64,000 nucleotides of DNA from Niallia sp. XMNu-256. Lineage in GTDB: Bacteria > Bacillota > Bacilli > Bacillales > Cytobacillaceae. The notes beneath the pieces were generated by a model. It searched no databases. It was given only the letters and a program-made list of their open reading frames with translations, and was not told where the DNA came from. The DNA lies in contig NZ_CP137636.1 in NCBI RefSeq assembly GCF_036670015.1, forward strand, positions 3,202,501 to 3,266,500, given 5' to 3'. Every line of letters starts with the position of its first letter. The stretch's first letter is position 1. A program made the translations under genes and the position numbers. Shown piece after piece: positions 47,695-56,707 of the stretch.

Positions 47695-48575
47695 TACTCT
47701 TTCTCCTCCTCTTCACCCATCATATCACTTAATATAGGCTGAGTCATCGTTCTTTTCACTACCATCACATGTTCGATATCATAGAAATCAGCACTCGGTT
47801 TCACGTAAGCAGTTTGTGTTAACCCGTATTCATCTGGAACCACCTCTTCAACGGTGCCAATGATCAGACCTGAAGGAAAAAGACCGCCCAATCCAGATGT
47901 TTGAACCGTTTGACCTTCCTTAATTTTTGCCTCATAAGGGATTTTTCTTAAAAGGAGCATTTCACGTTCTTTATCAAAGCCTTCAATTTGACCGTAAAAT
48001 TTTTCATCTCCAATAATTTCAGCTGACACTCGATTCGTTGAATCATTTGAACTTAGTAATTGCACAGTGGCCGTTAACTGACGACTGTTTTTTACTTTTC
48101 CTATTAATCCGGTTGAGGTAATGACCGACATATTGGCTTCGATTCCACTTGTTGAGCCTTTATTAATGATGACAAGTTCATTCCAACGCTCGGGATTACG
48201 ACCGATAACTGTTGCTTGAATAGGCTCAAAATCACGTAATGATTCTTGTTTATCTAATACATCACGTAGTTTTGTATTTTCATCTTCCAAACTTTGCACA
48301 TCTGCTTTTAACTGTGCTAAATCATTTAACTTCGATTTTAACTCTTTATTTTCCTCATATGTATTTTGCAAGTCTTTTACATTTTCAAAAAAACCGGCGA
48401 TAGAATGAGCCGGCCTAGACACAAGGGTTTGAGCCCAGCCGACGGTATCTTTGACGAACTGCTCCGGCCAGGTCAACTCTTCACGTTGTTTTAATGAAAA
48501 CCCAATTAATGCCACGAGAATGATAATGCTAACAAGCAAAATAATCAGGCGTTTGTTCAAAAAGAACTGTGGCAT
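47694..48575 (-). CDS. mreC: MreC, cell-shape protein
   Basis: A 293-residue bitopic protein: membrane segment at about 9-27, coiled coil (about 65-110) and extracytoplasmic beta domain with VIGRNPERW and GLVGKV-like GLIGKVKNSRQLTATV. It connects MreB to penicillin-binding proteins. The C-terminus is very acidic (GEEEEKE). Confidence 0.95.
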   Translation of the reverse strand: MPQFFLNKRLIILLVSIIILVALIGFSLKQREELTWPEQFVKDTVGWAQTLVSRPAHSIAGFFENVKDLQNTYEENKELKSKLNDLAQLKADVQSLEDENTKLRDVLDKQESLRDFEPIQATVIGRNPERWNELVIINKGSTSGIEANMSVITSTGLIGKVKNSRQLTATVQLLSSNDSTNRVSAEIIGDEKFYGQIEGFDKEREMLLLRKIPYEAKIKEGQTVQTSGLGGLFPSGLIIGTVEEVVPDEYGLTQTAYVKPSADFYDIEHVMVVKRTMTQPILSDMMGEEEEKE

Positions 48576-48597
48576 ACGTACACACCTCTATCTGATG

Positions 48598-49620
48598 TTA
48601 GCGAGCGTCTTTCGCTTTATTTTTAAATAAATGGATATGATCAAGTGCTTTACCGGTACCAATCGCAACACAATCAAGCGGATTTTCGGCAATTAAGACA
48701 GGCATATTCGTTTCTTCACTAATCACCTTGTCTAAATTATGAAGAAGCGCTCCTCCTCCTGTTAAAACAATCCCACGATCCATAATATCGGCTGCAAGTT
48801 CTGGTGGGGTTCTTTCTAAAGTAACCTTTACCCCTTCAACAATCGCTAAAACCGTATCTTTAAGTGCATTAGCAATCTCTGCCGCTGTAATTTCAATGGT
48901 TTTCGGCAGACCTGTTAATAGATCACGACCACGTATCTCCATATTCTCGATTCCATCTGGATCACCTGCAGATCCAACTTCCATTTTAATGGCTTCTGAA
49001 GTACGTTCCCCAATCATTAGATTATACGTTTTACGAATATAATTCACGATGGACTCGTCCATTTCGTCTCCAGCAATTCGAATCGATTGGCTTGTAACAA
49101 TTCCACCTAGTGAGATAATGGCGACTTCCGTTGTTCCCCCGCCAATATCCACGACCATGCTGCCAGTTGGTTCCCATACAGGTAAATTCGCACCAATTGC
49201 AGCTGCGAACGGTTCTTCAATGGTATAAGCATCTCTCGCTCCCGCTTGGCGAGTCGCGTCTATAACCGCTCTTTCCTCGACCGCAGTAATGCCAGACGGT
49301 ACACAGACCATTACATATGGTTTACCAGAAAAAATGCTTTTTGATTTTGTTGCTTCCTTAATATAATACTTCATCATAACTGCGGTTGTATCATAATCAG
49401 CAATGACTCCATCTTTCATAGGACGTAATGCGACAACATTGCCTGGCGTTCGACCGATCATGTTTTTCGCATCATTTCCAACTGCAACAATACTTTTCGT
49501 ATCCGTCTGCAGTGCTACAACAGATGGTTCTCTAACGACGACCCCTTTTCCTTTTACATACACTAATGTATTTGCCGTTCCGAGATCAATTCCAAGATCT
49601 CTTGTACCAAATCCAAACAT
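48598..49620 (-). CDS. mreB: MreB, actin-like cell-shape protein
   Basis: A 340-residue bacterial actin. Phosphate-binding loops are [14 protein letters not shown] near the N-terminus and [12 protein letters not shown] near residue 160, and GGGALL near residue 290. The ATG at 49620 follows AGGGGAG; ten upstream codons are open but unsupported. The 272 bases to radC hold no feature I can name. Confidence 0.97.
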   Translation of the reverse strand: MFGFGTRDLGIDLGTANTLVYVKGKGVVVREPSVVALQTDTKSIVAVGNDAKNMIGRTPGNVVALRPMKDGVIADYDTTAVMMKYYIKEATKSKSIFSGKPYVMVCVPSGITAVEERAVIDATRQAGARDAYTIEEPFAAAIGANLPVWEPTGSMVVDIGGGTTEVAIISLGGIVTSQSIRIAGDEMDESIVNYIRKTYNLMIGERTSEAIKMEVGSAGDPDGIENMEIRGRDLLTGLPKTIEITAAEIANALKDTVLAIVEGVKVTLERTPPELAADIMDRGIVLTGGGALLHNLDKVISEETNMPVLIAENPLDCVAIGTGKALDHIHLFKNKAKDAR

Positions 49621-49892
49621 GGTTGTATCTCCCCTTTTAACATAGTGCAAAAACAGTTCGACCTATTTTTACTCTTAAAACCAAAAAAAACTCTCTTCAA
49701 ATTATGGCAATTGCTTGGCAGCTATGTTCAATCCGTATCATACTAAATTACTAGTGAAAACATACAGCCAAATTAGTATCTATTTCAAGTATATCGCATA
49801 TCGTAGCTGTTCAGAAACTTTTAACAAAACCTTACATTTCGTCAAAAAATCACAAGTAATATTATATCGTAAGAAAGGTCAAAATCATAGTC

Positions 49893-50582
49893 TTATAAAT
49901 AGCCTTTCTCCTTCAAACTGCAAAATTTATTTTCGCCAATGATCAAATGATCAAGCAAATCGATGCCTAGGATCTTTCCACATTCATTTAAGCGCCTTGT
50001 CACATCAATATCTTCGCGACTTGGTGCCGGATCTCCGGAGGGATGGTTATGGATACAGATGATTGAGGCTGCAGAGCGTCTTAATGCTTCTTTGAAAACC
50101 TCGCGGGGATGTACAATCGAGGCGTTCAAACTGCCAATAAAAACGGTTTTCTTGCACATGACTTGATTTTTTGTATTGAGATAAAGGGTAACGAAGTGTT
50201 CTTGTGTGAGGAAGCGCATGTCATTCATAACGTATTTTGCACCGTCTTCCGGAGAGCGGATGACATAGCGATCATCGTAGTTTAAATTGGAGACTCTTCT
50301 GCCTAATTCAAGGGCTGCAAGGACTAGGATGGCTTTCGCTGAACCAATCCCTTTAATGGCAGTCATTTCATCAAGCGTGGCATCTTTTAATAATCGTAAC
50401 CCTTCAAATTCAGTTAACAGGCGGTTAGCTAATTGAAGGACAGATTCTTCTTTCGTACCTGTACGAAGTAAAAGGGCCAGTAATTCATGGTTGGATAAGC
50501 TTTCTGGCCCTGAATGGATAAATCGTTCTCTAGGTCGTTCATCTTTAGGAAAATCACGGATCATTAATGAATTAGTTGTCAA
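49893..50582 (-). CDS. radC: RadC-family JAB/MPN protein
   Basis: A 229-residue protein with an N-terminal helix-hairpin-helix part (IKGIGSAKA) and a JAMM metal site HNHPSGDPAPSREDID near residue 180. Its cellular role is unsettled despite the name. The start is TTG at 50582, six bases after GGGAGGAG. It lies between maf and mreB as in B. subtilis (ysxA). Confidence 0.94.
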   Translation of the reverse strand: MTTNSLMIRDFPKDERPRERFIHSGPESLSNHELLALLLRTGTKEESVLQLANRLLTEFEGLRLLKDATLDEMTAIKGIGSAKAILVLAALELGRRVSNLNYDDRYVIRSPEDGAKYVMNDMRFLTQEHFVTLYLNTKNQVMCKKTVFIGSLNASIVHPREVFKEALRRSAASIICIHNHPSGDPAPSREDIDVTRRLNECGKILGIDLLDHLIIGENKFCSLKEKGYL

Positions 50583-50628
50583 TTTGAACTCCTCCCTATT
50601 CTTTAGTAGAGCGGGAGTATGAAGAATA

Positions 50629-51195
50629 TTATAGTTGGAAGCCTGATTGTTTCAGCTCCCTAACCGTCCGGGCGACTGGAAGTCCAACAACCGCAAAGTA
50701 ATCTCCTGTTATTTTTTTCACAAGGAGACTTCCAAAGCCTTGAATACCGTAGGCTCCAGCTTTATCGAATGGTTCACCCGTATCCAGGTATTGATTGATT
50801 TCCTCATGTGACAACTCCCAAAACTCTACATCAGTATTTTCGTAAAATTTTCGGACTTCTGTTGGGGTGATAATCGCTACTCCCGTAAAAACAGAGTGGC
50901 TTTTTCCTGATAATCTTTGTAGCATCGCATAGGCTTCTTCACGGTTTTGTGGTTTTCCTAACACATCATCGTCTTTTACTACAATGGTATCGGAACCAAT
51001 AACAATAGAGGACGGATGACTTGTAGCGACTGCCTGCGCTTTTCGATAAGCTAATTCCATCACAATTTCATGTGGAGTCCAGTCTGGATTATATTGCTCA
51101 TCCACATCACTACTTATGGCCTTAAATTCAATTTGAAGATTTTCTAGAAGTTCTTTTCGTCGTGGAGAAGATGAGGCTAAAATGAGGTCTTGCAT
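50629..51195 (-). CDS. maf: Maf, nucleoside triphosphate pyrophosphatase
   Basis: A 188-residue Maf/HAM1-fold enzyme hydrolysing dTTP/UTP-type substrates. Motifs SSSPRRKELL at residues 8-17, GSDTIV and the FDKAGAYGIQGFG stretch are present. B. subtilis Maf has the same size and a link to septum formation. It follows spoIIB. Confidence 0.95.
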   Translation of the reverse strand: MQDLILASSSPRRKELLENLQIEFKAISSDVDEQYNPDWTPHEIVMELAYRKAQAVATSHPSSIVIGSDTIVVKDDDVLGKPQNREEAYAMLQRLSGKSHSVFTGVAIITPTEVRKFYENTDVEFWELSHEEINQYLDTGEPFDKAGAYGIQGFGSLLVKKITGDYFAVVGLPVARTVRELKQSGFQL

Positions 51196-51279
51196 GTTTT
51201 CACTCCTTTATTTTCTAGTAGGGGAGATACATATCCATCCTACCATTTCTTGTAAATACAAACAACAGTATGCAAATTT

Positions 51280-51326
51280 TTACGAAAAAGTAGAGAAACG
51301 ATAAAACAGGTTTATCGTTTCTCTAC
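51280..51326 (-). terminator. Terminator of spoIIB
   Basis: GTAGAGAAACGATAAA (51290-51305) pairs with TTTATCGTTTCTCTAC (51311-51326); the minus strand continues TTTTTCG. Strong stem 60 bases after the spoIIB stop. Confidence 0.8.
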
Positions 51327-51386
51327 TTTAAGTTATTTATTTCCCAGAAAATACTTTTCTCGACTTTATTTGCCTAACTCGTTCGA

Positions 51387-52475
51387 TTATAAGCTTTGAT
51401 AATTAGCCAAAAATGTCAATAAATGCTGTTGAACCGTATTCAATGTACTAGTTTGTGGCTTTTGATCATATATCTTTAATTGGGCAACTGCCGCTTCCAG
51501 TTGTGAATGAAGTTGGATAATGTTTTTATTTTGCAACTTTTCTTTACTAATCTTCTTCAAACTGGCATGTTGTTGATTCACTTCGTCCATTAATCCTTGT
51601 GGAACTTTATCGGTTCCATTAGTAGAGGCAACACTTGCTAGAATACTTTGAAAAATCTGTGGAGAAGCTTCTAGTAACTTTTTCTCTTCGTCATGTAAAT
51701 TTGATAGATTTTTTTCACCCACACTCCATTGTTTTGCATACGTATCTACTCCACTTGCTTTTAATTCAGTTCCAATGGATTTGGCTCCCTCGACCTGATT
51801 GGATACCCCCACAAACAATGCGAATTGACCATCCGATGTAAAAACTTCTGCTGGGATTCCTTTATCATTCAAACCTTTTTTGATTTGAGCTGCAGACTCT
51901 TGAGTAGAATAAATTCCTTCTTGTACAACAGCAGCAGCAATGGCTGGGCGAGCAGCTGTTAACGTTCCATTACTTGTACTTTTTTCATCAGTAGGCGGAG
52001 CCTCCATCCCTTCGTTTACAACTGGCAGGTCATCTTCCACCACTTTTTCAGCCGGTACGATTTTAAGTAGCATGAGTCCAAAGAAAGTGCCGAGAAGTAC
52101 CGCAAAAAAGATGGAGAAAAAGGTGGAGAGATTTATTTTTTTGAATGGCAATTTTTTTACTTTAAATGGATGATTTGTGGTCAAGTTTGGAATCTTCTTC
52201 TTTTTAGTAGAATCTGGGGTCGTTTTAATATCTTCTTTGATTGGGGTCGTTGTCGTTTTTGGTAAAACCCACTCAAAGCTATCACTTTCATCCGTTTGTT
52301 CCTTTGCCGCAGCCGTTTCACTATTGGTCGGATTGATAGGTTTGGAAGGTGTAGTCTTTTGTTGTTTAGAGTCAATCTTTTGTTTCTCTAGGAGATCTTT
52401 ATCTTTTTCAACAAACGAATTTTCTTTTCCGTTTATTTTAATCGTAATCGTTTTCGGTTCTTTTGGCTTGTCCAT
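51387..52475 (-). CDS. spoIIB: SpoIIB, engulfment protein with SPOR domain
   Basis: A 362-residue membrane protein: charged Lys/Thr/Pro-rich cytoplasmic N-terminus, one membrane segment (about 118-140), a SPOR domain (about 181-250, beginning AAVVQEGIYSTQESA) and a helical C-terminal domain (about 251-362). SPOR domains bind denuded septal glycan, and SpoIIB targets the engulfment machinery to the septum. The ATG at 52475 follows GGGAGGAC. It sits directly after the pilus operon terminator; in B. subtilis comC is its neighbour. Confidence 0.9.
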   Translation of the reverse strand: MDKPKEPKTITIKINGKENSFVEKDKDLLEKQKIDSKQQKTTPSKPINPTNSETAAAKEQTDESDSFEWVLPKTTTTPIKEDIKTTPDSTKKKKIPNLTTNHPFKVKKLPFKKINLSTFFSIFFAVLLGTFFGLMLLKIVPAEKVVEDDLPVVNEGMEAPPTDEKSTSNGTLTAARPAIAAAVVQEGIYSTQESAAQIKKGLNDKGIPAEVFTSDGQFALFVGVSNQVEGAKSIGTELKASGVDTYAKQWSVGEKNLSNLHDEEKKLLEASPQIFQSILASVASTNGTDKVPQGLMDEVNQQHASLKKISKEKLQNKNIIQLHSQLEAAVAQLKIYDQKPQTSTLNTVQQHLLTFLANYQSL

Positions 52476-52525
52476 TAGGTAAGTCCTCCCTGAAATGCTC
52501 ATTGGTAACATCCTAACATATGGGT

Positions 52526-52558
52526 CAAAAAAAATAACAAGACTTTTGTCGTCTTGTT
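52526..52558 (-). terminator. Terminator of the pilus operon
   Basis: AACAAGAC (52536-52543) pairs with GTCTTGTT (52551-52558); the minus strand continues TTATTTTTTTTG. Strong. Confidence 0.85.
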
Positions 52559-52631
52559 AGGGAATGCTTTCGTCAAATTTCGATTTATATTTTATAATGT
52601 TAATCAGATTCTATACCAAATTTTTAATCTA

Positions 52632-53843
52632 TTAGATCCCTTCATAAATCGATAACATCGGCATCATGGCCGCCAGTACAATCAAACCAACGATTCCTCC
52701 TAAAATAGCAATCATTAACGGCTCTAATACTGTACTTAATCGCGAAGCCATCTGTTCTACCTCTTCTTCATAGAAGTCCGCTATTTTTTCCAACATGGTG
52801 TCCAATTGTCCGGTTTCTTCTCCAATTGCCACCATATGACTGACTAAGTTTGGAAAAACCCAGCTTTGAGCTAATGGCATCGACAAACTAGCACCCATAC
52901 GTAAAGATTCTCGAGATTCATCTAAAACTTTTTCAAATACTTTATTTCCCGAAACTTCTCCACTCATTCTTAAAATTTGTAATACAGGTACAGAGCTGGC
53001 GAACAAGGAAGCCATCGTTCTTGAGATTCTCGCGATGATTTGCTTTTGCGCTAACATGCCGAATACAGGAATCTTCAATTTAACTAAATCAATCATATAC
53101 TGTCCTTTTGGATTTCTCTTGACGGCTAGATAAGATGCAATGAGTAAAACAACAAATAAAACACAAATATACCAGTAATCAATCATAAAGTTTGAAATAG
53201 CAAGGACTATTTTTGTGGGTAATGGAATTTCTCCTCCTACTGATAATAAATTATCTAGTAAACTTGGGAGTACTTGTGTTAATAGAATCACGACAACTAC
53301 AACTGCTACAATGGATACGACAATCGGATACATCATCGCAGATTTCACTTTTCCGTGGATTTTATGTTCCTTCTCATAGAAAATTGCTAATTGATCCATC
53401 ACCTTTTCCAAATCTCCACTCGTTTCTCCGGCTAAGATCATATTAATAAAAACTTTATCAAAAATTTTAGGGAACTTTTTACAGGCTTCTGAAAAAGAGA
53501 GTCCTGAGCGGATATCTTGGTAAATAGCATTCAATGCTTTTTTCAAAGCTTTTGACGAAACTTGGTCCGTTAATAATCGAATCGAATCAGCAATCGGTGT
53601 ACCAGCATTCAACAAAGTGGCAAGCTGACGACAAAACATCACAAAATCCTGACTTTTTACAGGCTTTCCAATTGTAATGTCTAAGTCTTTTGTTAAAAAC
53701 GTCTCTTTCTTCTTTGTGATTTCAGATATATATAAACCCTTGCTTTTTAATACTTCCATTGCTTCAGCTTTGGATATAACATCTAATTTTCCTTTTACTT
53801 CCTTCCCTGTTCGCGAATCAATTCCTTTATATTGATAAACCAC
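52632..53843 (-). CDS. pilC: PilC/GspF-type pilus inner-membrane platform protein
   Basis: A 403-residue protein with two repeated GspF domains (about 65-190 and 265-390) each followed by membrane segments. The second half of each has the family signature, for example GEETGQLDTML near residue 330 and AGETSGDLEKVM near 135. It is the platform that links the PilB and PilT motors to the growing pilus. It is larger than the B. subtilis ComGB and fits true type IV pilus PilC. It is last in the operon. Confidence 0.94.
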   Translation of the reverse strand: MVYQYKGIDSRTGKEVKGKLDVISKAEAMEVLKSKGLYISEITKKKETFLTKDLDITIGKPVKSQDFVMFCRQLATLLNAGTPIADSIRLLTDQVSSKALKKALNAIYQDIRSGLSFSEACKKFPKIFDKVFINMILAGETSGDLEKVMDQLAIFYEKEHKIHGKVKSAMMYPIVVSIVAVVVVVILLTQVLPSLLDNLLSVGGEIPLPTKIVLAISNFMIDYWYICVLFVVLLIASYLAVKRNPKGQYMIDLVKLKIPVFGMLAQKQIIARISRTMASLFASSVPVLQILRMSGEVSGNKVFEKVLDESRESLRMGASLSMPLAQSWVFPNLVSHMVAIGEETGQLDTMLEKIADFYEEEVEQMASRLSTVLEPLMIAILGGIVGLIVLAAMMPMLSIYEGI

Positions 53844-53872
53844 CTTTATTACCCCCCTTTCTCACCATCTGC

Positions 53873-54949
53873 TTATTGATGTTTATCCCAGTTTGGAACA
53901 TACTCATCTGCGATCGCTTCGGTAACCATCCCTCTTTCGACTAATTGGGAAACAGCCATATTCATTGTCATCATGCCACTAGCTTTACCTGTTTCCAATA
54001 CGGTTTGAATTTGGTGAATTTTATTTGAGCGAATTAAATTGGCGACTGCATAGTTTGAAACTAATATTTCAAAAGCCGCCACTCGCCCGCTTCCTTCCGC
54101 TGTCGGCAATAATCGTTGTGAAATGACTCCGACTAATGTGCTGGCTAATTGTGTACGTATTTGCTGTTGATGTTCAGCAGAAAATACATCAATGATCCGA
54201 TCAACCGTTTGGGCAGCACCGGTCGTGTGAAGGGTTGCTAACACAAGATGGCCAGTTTCAGCCGCAGTAATCGCGGTTTGAATGGTATCTAGGTCCCGCA
54301 TCTCTCCAACGAGAATCACATCAGGGTCTTGACGAAGGGCAGCCCGCAATCCAACTGAAAAAGATTGACTATCTTGACCAATTTCGCGTTGATTCACAAT
54401 ACTATTTTTATGACGATGAAGATATTCAATCGGATCTTCTAATGTCAAAATATGCTTACTTTGGGTCTCATTAATATAATCAATAATAGCAGCCAATGTC
54501 GTAGATTTACCACTCCCGGTTGGCCCTGTGACAAGTAAGATCCCTTGTGTGTTCTTAGCGAATTCCTTTGTAACAGAAGGTAGGTTTAACGACTCAATCG
54601 TAGGAATTTGGCTGTTAATTACACGACAGACAATTCCAACCGAGCCTCTTTGTCTGTATGTATTGACCCGAAAACGGCAAATCCCTTTTAACGAAAAGGA
54701 AAAGTCCAGCTCTCCAACTTCAAGAAAGCGTTCAAACTGATCCTTTGTTGTAATTTCTTGTGCCATTCGCAGTGTATCTTCAGGTGTCAAATTGTCTACA
54801 CCAATTCTTTTTAATTTTCCATTGATCCGTACAATCGGTGTAACACCTGTTGTTATGTGTAAATCTGAAGCATTGTTTTTAAAAGCAAAATGAAGTAATT
54901 TTTCCATTGTCAAAACATTTGTTGTTATCATCGCTCTTATTCCCTTCAT
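53873..54949 (-). CDS. pilT: PilT, pilus retraction ATPase
   Basis: A 358-residue secretion ATPase with GPTGSGKST Walker A (about 135), an Asp box, LVGEMRD (Walker B region), a His box and the C-terminal NLIRSNKIHQIQT, similar to the AIRNLIRE segment of retraction ATPases. It powers pilus disassembly and twitching-type motion, so this is not merely a competence pseudopilus, which in B. subtilis has no PilT. The start is uncertain: ATG at 54949 or the ATG at 54931. Confidence 0.95.
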   Translation of the reverse strand: MKGIRAMITTNVLTMEKLLHFAFKNNASDLHITTGVTPIVRINGKLKRIGVDNLTPEDTLRMAQEITTKDQFERFLEVGELDFSFSLKGICRFRVNTYRQRGSVGIVCRVINSQIPTIESLNLPSVTKEFAKNTQGILLVTGPTGSGKSTTLAAIIDYINETQSKHILTLEDPIEYLHRHKNSIVNQREIGQDSQSFSVGLRAALRQDPDVILVGEMRDLDTIQTAITAAETGHLVLATLHTTGAAQTVDRIIDVFSAEHQQQIRTQLASTLVGVISQRLLPTAEGSGRVAAFEILVSNYAVANLIRSNKIHQIQTVLETGKASGMMTMNMAVSQLVERGMVTEAIADEYVPNWDKHQ

Positions 54950-54999
54950 CTTTATCCCGAATGAACAGGTCGTAAAGCGTCTACTATGGTCGTTTCACC

Positions 55000-56664
55000 T
55001 TATACGATCACTCGATAAATTTCCTCCAGTGTTGTTAGTCCTTTCGATACTTTGTCTAGCCCATCCGCGAACATTCCCTTAAATCCAAGCTGTTCAACAT
55101 ATTGACGGTACATGGAATCAGGATGCTTTTTAGTGATCATTTCTCTTAAGTGATCATCTAACAAAACCGTTTCATGAATCGCCATTCTTCCTTTATACCC
55201 CGTACTGTTGCAGTTAGAACAACCTGTACCTCTTACTATTCCACTCGTTGGAAGTCCTTGTGTTTCAAAAAGAAGTTTTTCCTCATCTGTTAAGTGGTAA
55301 GTGGTCGCACAATGAGGACATACCTTTCGTACTAAGCGCTGGGCTAAAACACCAACTAAAGATGACGCAACTAAGAAAGGCTCAACCCCCATATCAATTA
55401 ACCGACTGATCGCACTAACCGCATCATTTGTATGAAGTGTACTTAACACTAAGTGCCCTGTCATCGCTGAGCGTAAAGCGATCTCTGCTGTCTCTGAATC
55501 ACGAATTTCCCCGACCATGATAATGTCTGGATCTTGACGTAAAATCGAGCGCAAACCAGCCGCAAAAGTCATACCAATATTGGCCCTTACTTGTACTTGA
55601 TTAATCCCCTTGATTTGATACTCAACTGGGTCTTCTACCGTAATAATGTTTACAGTATCATCATTTAACTCTTGTAGAGCGGTATATAACGTTGTTGATT
55701 TCCCTGATCCTGTTGGACCTGTTACGAGAATAAGTCCATAGGCATGTGTAATTGCCTTACGGAAGTTTTTTTCATTAGCTTCTGAGAAGCCTAATAGATG
55801 GATTCCCAATGTTACACTTTGTGTATCTAATAAACGCATGACCACTTTCTCACCATAAACCGTTGGTAAAATTGAAACCCGAATATCAATCGTTTTTAAT
55901 TCGAGATCCATCTTAAAGCGGCCATCCTGTGGCAACCGCTTTTCAGCAATGTTTAACCTGGACATGATTTTAATTCGTGACACAAGGACATTATTCATTT
56001 GGATAGGCAACGAACGTTCAGTTCGAAGGATCCCATCGACTCTTAGTCTGATGAGCATGTCTGTTTCTTGAGGATCAAAGTGAATATCACTTGCTCCAAG
56101 CCCAACCGCTTGACTGATTAACTGGTTTACCATTTTGGCAACAGCTGAATCATCATTTTGCTGTGCTTCTAATAAGGCTAGATCATCTTCATACAACGGA
56201 ATTTCTTGAAGCATTTGATCAATTGATTTTTGCATCCCATAATAACGATTAATCGCAAGACGTAGCTCGTCTTTTTTAGCAATGGCTGGATCAATCTCAA
56301 AGCCTGTACTTAACCGAAGATCATCAAGAGCAAAATAGTCAAGGGGGTCAGACATCGCAACCATCAGGCGGTTATTGGATTTTTTCAAAGGCAATATTTG
56401 ATATTTTCTCGCTAGTTCCTCCGAAATAATGTTGATTAATTTCCGATCTATTTTTTGTTTGTATAAGTCAACATGTGGGATTCCTAACTGAAATTCTAGT
56501 ACTTCAATGATTTGTTGTTCACTTACTAGATTCATAGCGATTAACTGATCGCCAAGCCTGAGTCCAGTATTTTTTTGCTCGTGTAAGGCATCCATTAACT
56601 GTTGCTCAGTAATAATGGAGGCTTCAACTAGCAAATCTCCTAATCTTTTTCGCTTTTGAATCAT
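55000..56664 (-). CDS. pilB: PilB, pilus extension ATPase
   Basis: A 554-residue GspE/PilB ATPase. The N-terminal MshEN-type domain (about 5-145) has RLGDLLVEASIITEQQL and a second RLGDQLIAMNLVSEQQI repeat; some MshEN domains bind cyclic di-GMP. The ATPase core has GPTGSGKSTT, MVGEIRDSETAE and a zinc tetracysteine CPHC/CSNC near residue 450. It drives pilin assembly. Confidence 0.95.
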   Translation of the reverse strand: MIQKRKRLGDLLVEASIITEQQLMDALHEQKNTGLRLGDQLIAMNLVSEQQIIEVLEFQLGIPHVDLYKQKIDRKLINIISEELARKYQILPLKKSNNRLMVAMSDPLDYFALDDLRLSTGFEIDPAIAKKDELRLAINRYYGMQKSIDQMLQEIPLYEDDLALLEAQQNDDSAVAKMVNQLISQAVGLGASDIHFDPQETDMLIRLRVDGILRTERSLPIQMNNVLVSRIKIMSRLNIAEKRLPQDGRFKMDLELKTIDIRVSILPTVYGEKVVMRLLDTQSVTLGIHLLGFSEANEKNFRKAITHAYGLILVTGPTGSGKSTTLYTALQELNDDTVNIITVEDPVEYQIKGINQVQVRANIGMTFAAGLRSILRQDPDIIMVGEIRDSETAEIALRSAMTGHLVLSTLHTNDAVSAISRLIDMGVEPFLVASSLVGVLAQRLVRKVCPHCATTYHLTDEEKLLFETQGLPTSGIVRGTGCSNCNSTGYKGRMAIHETVLLDDHLREMITKKHPDSMYRQYVEQLGFKGMFADGLDKVSKGLTTLEEIYRVIV

Positions 56665-56707
56665 TTGCTATCCCTTCTTTTCTTAAAAACTGGCCTAATG
56701 AACCCGA

